Source: Hirsutella rhossiliensis (lineage: Eukaryota > Ascomycota > Sordariomycetes > Hypocreales > Ophiocordycipitaceae). Taken from it: a stretch of 64,000 nt of DNA. Position 1 is the stretch's first letter. Each line of letters starts with the position of its first letter. A program made the translations under genes and the position numbers. Positions 13,850 to 24,480 of this stretch are shown piece after piece. The notes under the pieces are model-generated. The model was not told where the DNA came from. It ran no database searches and saw only the letters and a program-made list of their open reading frames with translations. The DNA lies in NCBI RefSeq assembly GCF_020360975.1, contig NW_025408667.1:9238001-9302000 (forward strand), in the 5' to 3' direction.

Positions 13850-14417
13850 TCTAAAGGTATATAAGCAAAAGCGGAATTTTGGGAAATCAAGGAATCACGT
13901 AAGACTACGTGATAGAGGGGAAGAAGGAGTATAAGGTAGGATTTTCAACGGAATTTATTGGTAGTGTATTAGTGTGTGGAAGAGGTGTTAAAGTTAATAA
14001 TTCTCTATCTATCTACTAGCGGACATGCTGTCTTATATAGACAATTGTAGCTGAACGGAAGAACCTTTCGGGACTAGATTTAGGCTGCCGTATAGCCCTA
14101 AGACTAGGGAATTCCGTGATACCTCGAGTGAATCTAGAAGTGTCTTGGTTCCACTAATATTCGTGTTTAAAGGAGGTTGGTCGTGCCGGTGTTCTTAAGA
14201 GGTCTTAGCTAGCATTCTAAGCTAGCTCTGTTCCTTCGATTCCCGATTGTACGATAACCGGCAACCCGTTTAATGCATAATAACATGCAAAATAACGAGC
14301 GATTCTTGCTCTATAGGATAAGATTTTGTCTATAATTAATATACTACTTATTAGCTTATATAATCGGGAGAGTATATTATAGCTGCTTTATTTATAGTAG
14401 GAACACCGTTCCTTACA
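13850..14417 (-). repeat. Copia LTR, left copy (3' LTR of the minus-strand element)
   Basis: 568 bp, aligned without gaps to 19,322-19,889. The copies differ at 13,881, 13,911, 13,987, 13,990, 14,120, 14,147, 14,156, 14,294 and 14,320. Eight of the nine differences are TG in one copy and TA in the other. Confidence 0.93.
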
Positions 14418-14786
14418 GCCTCCCTTAAAGAGTAGATTTATATACTCTTTACTAATTTATTTATAGTAGTATATATATAGGGTAAAACCTAATTTAGGAA
14501 AACCATTCTTATACCTTAATAGGATATATAAAAACCTATTCTTTCTTAGGAAAAAAATCCTTAGGTATATACTAATAGAAAAACCTATAGTAGGAAAAAT
14601 CTATAGTTATAATAATTATTTATAGGATAACCTTATATAAGGTAAAACCTATTATTGCTAGGAAAATCTTAATAGATAAAAACCTAGTAAATATTTCTCT
14701 AGGAAACCTAAAAGGAAAAACCTAGTAAGGGAAAGATATAGAAAGCATAAGAAATATCTAAAAACCCCTTTTAATTGCTTAGGAAC

Positions 14787-15250
14787 TTATATTAAGGATA
14801 GACCGTCTCTAAATTTATAGAGTAATCTAGGTCTTAATTCCTTTATAAAAATATCAGCTATATTATCTTTTAATTTAATATAAAAAACTCTAATTTCCCC
14901 TTCTCTTATACTAGTTCTAGTATAGTGATAGGCTAATCTTATATGCTTAGACCTTTTATAAAATTCCGGATTTTCTGCTAATTTAATAGCAGCAGTATTA
15001 TCCGTTAAAATAGGAGGTATAGTATTAGGAATCTTAATAGATAGATCCTTAGTAATATTTTTAAAAAGCATATTTAAATAAACAGCTTCTTTATTTGCCT
15101 CCCTAAGGCCAATATACTCTGCTTCGTAGGTAGAAAGGGCAACGGCCTTCTGCTTAGAGCAAGCCTAGCTTATTATATTATTATATATATAAAACTAGTA
15201 ACCGGAAAAGGATTTTCCGTCCGTTAAATCCGACGCCTAGCTAGAGTCGG
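14787..15250 (-). pseudogene. Copia RNase H domain
   Basis: The open segment 14,787-15,071 reads TDNTAAIKLAENPEF, KRSKHIRLAYHYTR and DNIADIFIKELRP. This is the conserved end of Copia RNase H (DNqaAI.la.np..h.RtKHIdi.yHfiRe and adFlTK). The upstream part (to about 15,250) contains the domain's first Asp region, LTDSSWASDLTDGKSF-like, with interrupting stops. It is the C-terminal domain of the Copia polyprotein and ends just inside the 3' LTR. Confidence 0.8.
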
Positions 15251-15399
15251 TAAAACCCTTTATATATAGATAGGTAAAAGGGATATTGCAATTATATTTA
15301 ATCTTTAGGCTAGGGAATTTATTTAAATATTTCTAAATTATATTTAAAGGCTTAAAATGTGTCTGGTCGGGCTTAGCCGCGAATCTAGCGTAGGAAATT

Positions 15400-16650
15400 A
15401 TAGAATATAAGATATCTGGCCTAGTAAATAAGGCTAAGTATAATAGAGATCCTATTTCTTTCTGAAATTGCAATATATCTTCCTTAGAAGGTAATTCCTT
15501 TGCTTTTATAAGCTTAAAGCCTACTATAGCGGGTAAATTGAGTTCCTAAACCTTCTTTATTAAATTCCTTTAATTTATTTAAGGTATAATTTTCTTAGGA
15601 TATATATAGCTCTTTATTTTCTCGGTTTATTATAATATTTAGACCTAAGAAGTCTTTTATATCTCCTAAGATAGTAAAATCTAGGAACTTAGATAATTCT
15701 TTAAATAATCTTTCTTCTATTATAGATTTAGAGGGCCCTACTATAAGAAAGTCATCGACGTGAATTGCTAAGGCTATACTATAGTCCTTATTTATAAATA
15801 CTCCTTTGTCTATTAAAAGAGGAAGAAATCCGAGATTATTTAGTATAATTTTTAAATAATTATACTAGAGCTTAGGACTTTGTTTTAGGCTATATAATGC
15901 TTTCTTTAGCTTTGCTTTAATTTGACCGGTTTTATATAGGTCTAGGAATTTAGTTAATTTAATTCCTTTAGCTCTATAAGCTAATCTATATTTTAAATAA
16001 TATTCTTTAAGAGCGTATTCTTCGTAGCCTATAGGAAGATCGATATATACTTGGCTATCTATATCTATATATACGAAGGCATTTGTTATATCTATCTATA
16101 AAGCTTCGAATTCGTAGATAATAGCTAAAATAAGCAGAATTCTAATAGATTCGGGTCTAGCCGTAGTCGAGAAGGTATCTAGGAAATCTAAGCTATAGAT
16201 CTACTTAAATCCCTGTATTACGAAACGGGCTTTATATTTTATTATATTATTTTGACTATCCTTCTTAATAGTATAGACCTAGCGGCCTCCTATAGCCTCC
16301 CTATCCCTAGGGAGGTAGGAAAATTCCTAAGTTTTATATTTAATTAGCTAGATAATTTCCTTAATTATAGCTTCTTTCTAAAATGCTATTTCAGGGCTAT
16401 TTATTGCCTGTTTATAGGTCTTTGGAATTTTTAGATCCTGATTTTCTATACTAGCTAGAATTAACTCTATAAAATCGCAGTTTAGAAATAAATTAACGTT
16501 AGGGTATTCGATATAGTTAGAATCGAACCCTTCCGGCTTCTTAGGTAATTCTACTACTATTTTACTAGTACTAGGAATAGGATCGTTATTTAGAGACTCT
16601 TCTTCTATAGAGGGCGAGGGACTTTTATCTCTAGGTTCTCTAGTAGCTTC
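15400..16650 (-). pseudogene. Copia reverse transcriptase domain
   Basis: The minus strand downstream of integrase reads as a Copia reverse transcriptase in pieces. Around 16,100-16,000 there is the segment with DITNAFVYIDIDSQVYIDLPIG-like residues. Around 15,780-15,730 is the VDDFLIVG-type catalytic box following ALAIHV. Several TAG/TAA stops break the frame, mostly at expected Trp or Gln positions. The region cannot be translated as one protein. Confidence 0.7.
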
Positions 16651-17040
16651 CTCTATAAGGATATAGCTTTCTAGCTTATCTTTATTCGGAATAGAATTAA
16701 AATCAAAGGTATTATTACTACTAGAGATTTCTAGATTTTTTATAAATTTATTTTCTAGTATAGTAATATCTCTAGAGATAGTAATCTTTCTCTTAGAAAA
16801 ATCCTAGATTTTATATGCATTTTCTAAATAGCCTACTATTATTCCCTTAAAAGCTCTATTATCTAGCTTATCTTTAGGGTCTTTATTTTTATAATATATA
16901 AGGCTTCTAAAGGTCTTAATTTTATTTAAGGTCTCGAAGGGTAGTATTATATTATCCCTCTTTTCTATAGGACTTTTAAATCCTATCGTAGAATGCGGTG
17001 ATCTATTATATAAATAGGTAGCTGTTAAAACAGCTTCTCC

Positions 17041-17600
17041 CTATAAGTATTTAGGAAGCCTAGTAGTAAATAAAAGAGCTCGTACTTTTTCTAATATTGT
17101 ACGATTTATTCTTTCTATTCTACTATTAGATTTAGGCGTCCTAGGAGGACTAGAATTAAAGGTAATTCCTTCCTTTTCGTAGTAGAGCTTTATTTTATAT
17201 ATAAATTCTTTAGCATTATTAGAAAATGCTTCTCTAATCCTAGTATTTTTAGGGTTATTTTCTACCCTGTTTTTAAATTCTAGGAACCTATCTAAAGCTT
17301 CCCCTTTTCTTCGAAGAAGGTATATTTCTAGATATCGGGTTCCTACGTCTAGGAAAGAAATATAATAGTGATATTTATTATAAGTAGGCACTTTAATTGG
17401 CCCCTAAATATCTAATACTATTTTTTCTAAATAGGAATAAGACTTATACAAGGGTTGTTTATTAACCCTATTCGTTGCTTTAGCTCTAATATATATTTCG
17501 CACTGCCTTATTTTATTTTCCTCTTCTAGAGGCATTTTTATATCCTTATTATATCTTTTTAATATTTCTAAAATAGCCCTACTATTTATATGCCTTAAGC
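17041..17600 (-). pseudogene. Copia integrase core
   Basis: The open segment 17,041-17,391 reads YYISFLDVGTRY (first catalytic Asp region), a central Asn where the second acidic residue is expected (REAFSNNAKEF), and the third catalytic Glu in GITFNSSPPRTPKSNSRIER. The spacing is that of a retroviral-type DDE integrase. Replacement of the middle Asp region (usually rSDnG.E) by SNNAKE would inactivate the enzyme. The zinc-binding part lies upstream, toward 17,600, and is interrupted by stops. Confidence 0.8.
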
Positions 17601-17939
17601 GTAAGTGCTAAGTATAAAAATCTATATCCTTTGCTTTTAAAGACGTAATAAGGATCGATTGGCTTTCTAATAAAGGTTCTATAGGAATATAATATAATTT
17701 ATTTCTAAGAAATCCTTTAGTAAGGACCTTAGCCTTATTATCTAATAAAAGGACTTTATTTCCTCCTATTAAGGCATAGGTATTATTAAAATAAGATTAG
17801 GATAGTATATTTACCCCTAATTCAGGTATATAAAAGCAGTCTCGAAGGATATACCTTTTTCTACTATACGGGAACTTAAATACTAAGTCCCCTTTCCTTT
17901 ACTAATATAAAGGAAGCTTTTCCTAGCAAACTTTAGACT

Positions 17940-18020
17940 TAATTTCTTTATAGTTAATAAGGAAATTCTTATTAGATACTATATGCCTAGTAGCTCCGGT
18001 ATTATATATAAAATCAAAGA
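17940..18020 (-). pseudogene. Copia protease active-site region
   Basis: The minus strand reads FDFIYNTGATRHIV, equivalent to the Copia protease motif D(T/S)GA(T/S).H. The catalytic Asp codon is now Asn. It lies between the gag zinc knuckle and the integrase, as expected. Confidence 0.6.
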
Positions 18021-18439
18021 TCCTTTTATTCTTATAACTAGAAATCCTCCTTCTCTTACCTTTAAGACTAATTCCTTTATTCTAGGAATCGAGGCTTTTA
18101 GAGGTCCTAAAAGAGTCTTTATTAGCTTCTACTATAGGGGTAATTATAGAGGTTAAAATTACCTCTAAATCCTTAGACGTATATATAGGGTCCCCTAGAG
18201 AGGTCTATAAGGTCGATATCTAGGTCTATATTTTCTTCTTACGAAGCTATATTTAAGACCTTATTACTATCTTCCGAATCGGACTCTAGCTCGGTAATTC
18301 GAGCCTTCCTTCTTTTATTAGTAGTAGAAATGCTACTAGAAGGGGATTTCTTCCTAGAAGAAGAAGAAGAAGAAGATTTTCTCTTCTTAGAAATTCGAGT
18401 CCTATCGTCCTTTTTTCCTTTATTTAATACCTAATAAGC

Positions 18440-19132
18440 GGGAGCCTTATTCGGGTGTAATTTATAGCAATTTACTATAAAATGCCCTGGTTTTTTGCAT
18501 TCCTTATAATAAGGAGTATCCGTAGAATTTCTATGGGATTTCTAAGGCTTCCTTCGTATTAGGAAGGCTTTCTCCGAAGATTCGTCTATATCCTCTATTC
18601 TTCTAGCTTCGTCTAAAAGACTAGCTGTAAGGGTTTCGAGGGTAAACGCCGTAGAATTATACCTAAGGCTCTGCGTAATATTTATAATATAGCTTCTAAA
18701 TTCCTTATTAAGGCAATTAAGAATCCATGCTATAAGAATAACTTCTAGAATTTCTATATTACGGGATTTTAAATCCTCGTAGATTTCCTTTACCTTATAA
18801 AGGTATTTCTCTAAATTAGAGTCCGAGGGACTAAGATTAAAGAGCTGCTTAATAAGCAGATAGTTCGACGAAAAGTTCGACGGATTATATAGCTTTTTAA
18901 GCTCATCCCACGCTTCTTTACCTTTTTTTAGATGCCGAATTTGCATTAAGGGACTATCTTCGACTCGAAGGAATATTATAGATAAAGCCTCCGTAGTCTA
19001 TATATAATTTGCTTGCTCTAGAGCAGCAATAAGCTTTTCTTTTATAAGGATAGCTTCTATCCTCGTAGTCTATAAGGTATAATTTAAATTTCCCTTAAGT
19101 CTAGTAAATTCGTATTCTTTCTGTCCACCCAT
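18440..19132 (-). pseudogene. Copia gag with zinc knuckle
   Basis: Starts at ATG 19,132 (MGGQKEYEFTRLKGN), passes several stops, then stays open over 18,946-18,542 (KEAWDELKKLY, LEKYLYKVKEIYEDLKSRN). This matches the UBN2/retrotran_gag fold of Copia elements. Further on, at about 18,510-18,440, it reads ECKKPGHFIVNCYKL, the end of a CX2CX4HX4C nucleic-acid-binding knuckle. It forms the N-terminal part of the polyprotein. Confidence 0.8.
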
Positions 19133-19321
19133 TTTATATAAATTCGGTATTATTTCGTTCGTAGGGATCGAGAAGTCTAGACGGGAGTTTCAGAGCGTAG
19201 GAAGGTAAAAGAAGTCGGGGGGAATTTCGAAAGGAATTTTAATTGAATATTTCGACGAGGAATTTCAAAGGTATAAGTAGTTGATTTCCCGGCTTAAAAG
19301 GAGCAAGCCGGGCTCATAACC

Positions 19322-19889
19322 TCTAAAGGTATATAAGCAAAAGCGGAATTTTAGGAAATCAAGGAATCACGTAAGACTACGTAATAGAGGGGAAGAAGGA
19401 GTATAAGGTAGGATTTTCAACGGAATTTATTGGTAGTGTATTAGTGTGTGGAAGAGGTATTGAAGTTAATAATTCTCTATCTATCTACTAGCGGACATGC
19501 TGTCTTATATAGACAATTGTAGCTGAACGGAAGAACCTTTCGGGACTAGATTTAGGCTGCCGTATAGCCCTAAGACTAGGGAATTCCGTGAAACCTCGAG
19601 TGAATCTAGAAGTGTCTTAGTTCCACTGATATTCGTGTTTAAAGGAGGTTGGTCGTGCCGGTGTTCTTAAGAGGTCTTAGCTAGCATTCTAAGCTAGCTC
19701 TGTTCCTTCGATTCCCGATTGTACGATAACCGGCAACCCGTTTAATGCATAATAACATGCAAAATGACGAGCGATTCTTGCTCTATAGGATGAGATTTTG
19801 TCTATAATTAATATACTACTTATTAGCTTATATAATCGGGAGAGTATATTATAGCTGCTTTATTTATAGTAGGAACACCGTTCCTTACA
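19322..19889 (-). repeat. Copia LTR, right copy (5' LTR of the minus-strand element)
   Basis: 568 bp partner of 13,850-14,417. On the minus strand it starts TGTAAGGAACGG, retaining the canonical TG. Roughly as many TpG-to-TpA changes lie in this copy (4) as in the other (4). Confidence 0.93.
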
Positions 19890-19894
19890 GCTAG
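19890..19894. repeat. Target-site duplication of the Copia element, right (GCTAG)
   Basis: Second copy of the five-base duplication at 13,845-13,849. Confidence 0.85.
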
Positions 19895-21260
19895 GGAGAA
19901 AGATAGACCGCTAAAGCTAAACGAATAGAACGAGCTTTAAGGGAAGCTAGTCTAGCTCGTTTATAACTCTAGTATCGTAGGCCACCTAGGTAAGTAGGGC
20001 ATAGTAGTAGGCCTTGCGAGGGATTTCTACTAGCCCTCCTATAGTACTACGTTCGCCGCTTCCTCCGTAACTACGATATCTACGGCTATACTAAGATTTA
20101 AAGGGCATAGCTTAAAGGGCTACTTAAGTAGCTTCCGGTACCTAACTAGTTCTATATATATATATAGATAGACTTTATAACGGACCTCCTACTTATAAAG
20201 GGCGGTAACCGCTATATATAAGTAATTAAGGACCGACTTAATAAGTCTATAGTATTAAAGCCGATACTATTTATAGATATAGAGTCTTACGTAGAGCGCT
20301 TCCTATAGTACTATGCCCGCTTATATAGCTAGCTAGCCTTTATTATAAGCGATAAAGGATCGAATTAAACTAGCCGCTTTTAGTAGTACCTATACTAGCT
20401 ACTTTAGATTACGTAGCTACTTAGTATAGTATATTACCTATAGACTAATAGAGGGCCTAAGAGGGTTAACTAAGAGGCGTAGGCTTACCTATAGGCCGTT
20501 ATAGCCTATAACTAAGTAAACTAAGACCGTTAGCTCCCCGCGGCCTTACTTATATTAAATAATAGACTATATACCTTTATTAAGATAGCCCCTTTCTTTA
20601 TAATATATAGCTTCGAACTACCCTTACTAGTTCCCTTTACTATAGATATAGTAGTAGAGTAGTATAGTAATTTATTTTTAAAGAGCCGCGCCTCCGCGTT
20701 TATATAAAAGCTATAGGAGACTATAGATTATTACTAATCCGCGATAGCCGCCGCGGCATAAGATTAAGAGTAGCACGCTAATAAGACTAGGGCCCTAGTA
20801 GATAGGTTTACGGTAGGAGATAAGGTATAGCTAGACCTCCGTAACTATAGGTTAGCACGGCTAAAGAAGAAGCTTAACTAGCTATACGTAAAGTTTATAG
20901 TACGGAGGGTTATTAGCTTATAGGTTATAGAGCTCGATAGTCTCTTAATAAGGGTCTATAATAAGATTAACGTAGACCTCCTTTATAGAGCCTCCTTTAA
21001 CCCGCTACCTAGATAAGAAGTAGCGGACGCTTAACCGCCTATAATCGAGGTAGAGGGAGAAGATAAGTTCGAGGTCGAAGAGATATAGGCCGCGCGCTAG
21101 AAAAAGGTTAGTAGGGGGAAACGCTAGGAGGTCTTTATTAAGTAGCGCGGGTATCTTAACCCTACGTAGGAACCTATATATAAGTTTACGGGAACTATAG
21201 CCCTCGATAAGTTTAAGGCCTTATTTAGAATAGTAGATAAGAATAACGGACTAGCGGACT
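19895..21260 (+). pseudogene. Gypsy-1 integrase (3' part) and chromodomain
   Basis: Coding resumes after the Copia insertion. VGHLGKQGIVVGLARDFY at about 19,978-20,030 corresponds to the integrase zinc-binding H..HxG..kT...i...fyWP segment. The catalytic core follows to about 20,700. At about 21,105-21,240 the chromodomain reads REVFIK.RGYLNPT.EPIYKF, the usual I.KWrGY...TWEP pattern with Trp codons turned to stops. Chromodomains direct integration to marked chromatin. Confidence 0.8.
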
Positions 21261-21379
21261 ACTAATAGTAGCCTAAGCTAGGACTATAAAGTAAGTATAG
21301 CGGAGGGGGTAGTTATAGTAATATAGGTAATATAAGCGCAATAGTATAAGCGGAGATAAAAATAGCGTTTATTATAAGG

Positions 21380-22340
21380 CGGAGCCCCTAGACTACCTAG
21401 GCCTATTCCTTATCGTTATTATTATTATTATCCTCGTTATCGTTATCCTCGTTAGCCTCCTCTTTCTTATTAGCGGCGGCGGCGGTTTCTAGGGCGCTAA
21501 GGCGGCCCTTTAAGCCTATAAGCTAGTTGGCGGCGGCGGCGGCTCTAGGGGTAAAGGGGCGACGGCTAGCGGCGGCGGTAGGGGCAGCGGCAGTAGCGGA
21601 GGCGGGTATAGCTAAGGGGACCGCCGATAGGGCGACAGAGGTAGTATCCCTAGCGCCGGGTACGTTAAAGGCGGAAATAAGGGAGTAAAGGAGTAGGACT
21701 TACTTAAGTATAAGGCCCTATCGCTTAAGGGCGCGGAGGTTATAGTAGGCGGCGGCGGCGGCGGTAAGGCGCTTCTTAGTAGCCCCCCGCGCCTACCTAT
21801 GCGAGCCGGCCTTCTAAGCCGACGCCGTAGCGAGTAGGATAGGAGGCGCCGCCTTATAAGCGCGGCTAGCTCGCGCGCACTAATAGTAGCTGCCGCCGCG
21901 GCGGCGCCCGGCCTAGTTAAAGTAGTCGAGCTCCTACGACGTATAACGTATATAGGGGGCCGAGCGGGCGGCGCCGGCCTATACTTAGCGCTTATACTAT
22001 AGGAGGTTAGCGGATAACGTCTATTACGCTTACCTAACTACGGACTTATAGGGGTAGCGGAGATAGAGGTAGGGGCCGAGGGGCCGGGCGTTATAGGTAG
22101 CGGCGGGGACGGCGTCGTTACCCTAAGGGGCAACGTAAGAGCGAATAGCGTAGTAGAGGCGGCGGCGGCGGTAGTAAGAGCGGTAGTAGCGGCGCGGGTA
22201 GGAGCGGCGGTAGCGGCGGAGTCGTCGTCGGCCGCGGCTAGCATAGCGTCGACGAACGACTCTATACGCTCTAAGAAGGAGGAGGTAGGAGAGGGAGAGG
22301 CGGATATATCTATCGCGGAAGTTAGTACGATAGAATACGG
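21380..22340 (-). pseudogene. Antisense coding remnant inside Gypsy-1, between pol and 3' LTR
   Basis: This GC-rich block is opposite in sense to gag-pol. Minus-strand frames read FLERIESFVDAMLAAADDDS and then an Ala/Thr/Pro-rich stretch (open over 22,244-22,038), and further on LIGLKGRLSALETAAAANKK followed by an acidic Glu/Asp/Asn run (about 21,540-21,400). The LKGRLSALE segment could form a coiled coil. Simple GCG/GCC repeats punctuate it. No known domain is recognised. It may be an accessory gene of this element family or just low-complexity sequence. Stops are fewer than in pol, partly because Ala/Arg codons lack CpA/TpG. Confidence 0.4.
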
Positions 22341-22872
22341 CCTCCCGCTCTATAAAGCGCGGAACTTATTAGTTAGAGTTATTATTATTATTAGGGCTAT
22401 TATTACTACTACCGCTACTACTATAAGTATACGTTAATAGAGCGGCCTATATAGCTAGAAACGGACTAATACCTTAGGTAGAGCGGAACTTACTTATTAA
22501 TACTACTACTATAGTTAAAGAAAAGAGAGAAGGAAAAGAAGGGGGAAGGGGGGGATACCGCCTTATATACCCCTTAATAGAGAAGGCTGCTTAAGGTAGA
22601 GGGGACGGGTAACCTAAAGCTTATATAGGTCTAGACTAGCCGCCGGCTACCTAAGGGCGTATATAATAAGTTACGCCCCTATTTAAATAGCTAGCTAGCT
22701 AATAAGTATAGAGCTAGGTCCCGGCTACCTAAGCTAATAGGCATAGGGATAATAGGGCTAGTAAGGCCGGCCCTATTAATAGGAAAGGGTAGGAAAGAGC
22801 CTATAGTATAGGCTTAATTATATAGGAGCTAATAATAGGGTAGCGCTACGCCGCGCTTAAGGGAGGGCATTA

Positions 22873-23058
22873 TATAAGAGTCTTTAACTATTATAGGTAA
22901 TAGGCTTAGGCCGCGGCCTAAGCTATATAGTTACGTATAGAGGGCTAGATCCTATAAGTATAAGGGCGGGCTAGCCGCGTATAAAAGAGCTCTATATAGC
23001 TTATTAATATTATCCTATAAACGGTAACTATATATATGCCTTTACCTACTCCGTAATA
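22873..23058 (+). repeat. Gypsy-1 3' LTR (186 bp)
   Basis: Partner of 10,037-10,222. It ends CCGTAATA and is followed by the ACTAG duplication. Confidence 0.9.
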
Positions 23059-23063
23059 ACTAG
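23059..23063. repeat. Target-site duplication of Gypsy-1, right (ACTAG)
   Basis: Matches 10,032-10,036. Confidence 0.85.
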
Positions 23064-23149
23064 CCTCTTTAGGCCTAGCTTAGCCTTGCCTTAAGCTAGC
23101 TACTTTTAGTTTAACTAGCTCTTAAAGTAAGTAAAGGGGTAAAAGAGAG

Positions 23150-24480
23150 CTACCCTTAATAGCCTTATTAGCCCTATACCTATCTAACCTATATTTTAAT
23201 ACTTATAGTAGACCTAGCTCTAGCCTTAGTACCTCTTTCTTAGGGACCGGGCCTAGGGATTCTTTTAGTAGGCCCTCTAAGCCTTTAAGGAAGCCTATAA
23301 AATCGAATACTTTTATAAGACCCTTATAAAAGGGCTTAAAAAGGTAGCTATAAAGACCTTAGACTATTAATAGCCCTTATAATAGCTCTTATACTAGCCT
23401 GAGGCCGCTTAGTAGCTTAAGGCTACTTAAGGAAACTTTAAAGTAAGCTTATAAGCTAAGGTTACTATAAAGAAAGCGCCTAAGGCCCTAGCTAAGGCCC
23501 TAGCTAAGGCTTTAGTAAAAGCCCTAGTAAAAGCCTTAACTAAGGCCCTAGCTAAGAAGAACGTAAAAGAAGACTTTTAACTTATCTTAAAGCTAAAAAA
23601 GGAATTATTAATACTAACTATTAACCTTATTACTTTTTATAACGAGCTTAATAAGGCTATAGGGGAACTAGCTATATTAGCTCTATTAACTTTAAATAAA
23701 GGTAATATAGTTATAACGATAAAGGCCCTATATATAGTAAAGAAGCTTTTAAAGTTATAGGAAAAGTAGTCCTTATACTTTAAGGAGATACCTATTAAAT
23801 CGGCTAACCTTCTTACTAGCTAAACTAAGCTAGTAGCTTAAAGCGTCCCTAACCTTTTAAAGACCCTTATCCTTAATATCTTTACTATAAAAGCTAAAAC
23901 CTTTAGCGGGATTAATATCCTAGGGTAGCCTAGGTAGCTAAGTACCTTAGGCTTAACGTAAAAAGTAGGATCTATTATCTTTATAATCCTTTTAAAGGCT
24001 ATAAGGGCCGAATACTAGAAAAAAATTATTTATATAATAAGTTTATAGATTTAAGTTAAGGCTTATAAGGAATATACTATATATATATAGTACTATAAGT
24101 ACCTTTCCTTTAACTATAACCCTTAGACCTACTATTAGCCTATTAAGTATACCTTTTACCTAGAAAAGTACTTAACTAAGGACTATAACTACCTTAGCTA
24201 TAAGGCTAGCTAAAGCTACTTTTACTCTAAGGTCTAATACTATAACTATAAGGGAGAGCACCTTATAACTAATAAGGTATAATATAGAGTCTATAAGGGA
24301 ATAATTAATACTTAATAGCCTTAGCCCCCTTACGCTTATAAGGCCCCTAAACCCCCTTAGGCCCCCTAGGCCTAACTACGACCCTATTAGTATTATATAG
24401 TATAATACTAATAGGTAGGAAATAGCTAACCTATCGATCTTAAAGTAAGCCTTAAAAATAAGAGTAGACCTTATCTTATT
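23150..24480 (+). pseudogene. LINE ORF1 (gag-like) remnant
   Basis: Plus-strand sequence reads as a charged, Ala/Lys-rich N-terminal region (the AKALAKALVKALVK-type stretch at about 23,480-23,560). A set of Cys/His-knuckle-like spacings follows at about 24,090-24,300, where most Cys and His codons now read Tyr (Y..Y.KYLSFNY-like). This is the usual layout of ORF1 in Tad1-clade LINEs, an RNA-binding protein. The frame is destroyed by TAG/TAA codons. Confidence 0.6.

Larger units (their letters stand above)
13850..19889 (-). mobile_element. Ty1/Copia LTR retrotransposon nested in Gypsy-1 integrase
   Basis: The element is 6,040 bp, bounded by two 568 bp LTRs differing at nine positions and by a GCTAG duplication. 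The minus strand encodes gag, protease, integrase, reverse transcriptase and RNase H in the Copia order (integrase before reverse transcriptase). Unlike its surroundings it still contains many CpA/TpG sites, so it arrived later and has had much less RIP. It nevertheless carries in-frame stops and is probably inactive. Confidence 0.92.
10037..23058 (+). mobile_element. Ty3/Gypsy chromovirus (Gypsy-1), RIP-mutated, carrying a nested Copia
   Basis: Two 186 bp LTRs (10,037-10,222 and 22,873-23,058) and a matching ACTAG duplication bound this element. Without the Copia insertion at 13,850-19,889 it is about 7 kb. Plus-strand coding order is gag with a zinc knuckle, protease, reverse transcriptase, RNase H, integrase and a C-terminal chromodomain, which defines a chromovirus. 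About 1.6 kb lies between the chromodomain and the 3' LTR and carries a GC-rich antisense frame. It is inserted near the 5' end of the Tad1-like LINE. Confidence 0.9.
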
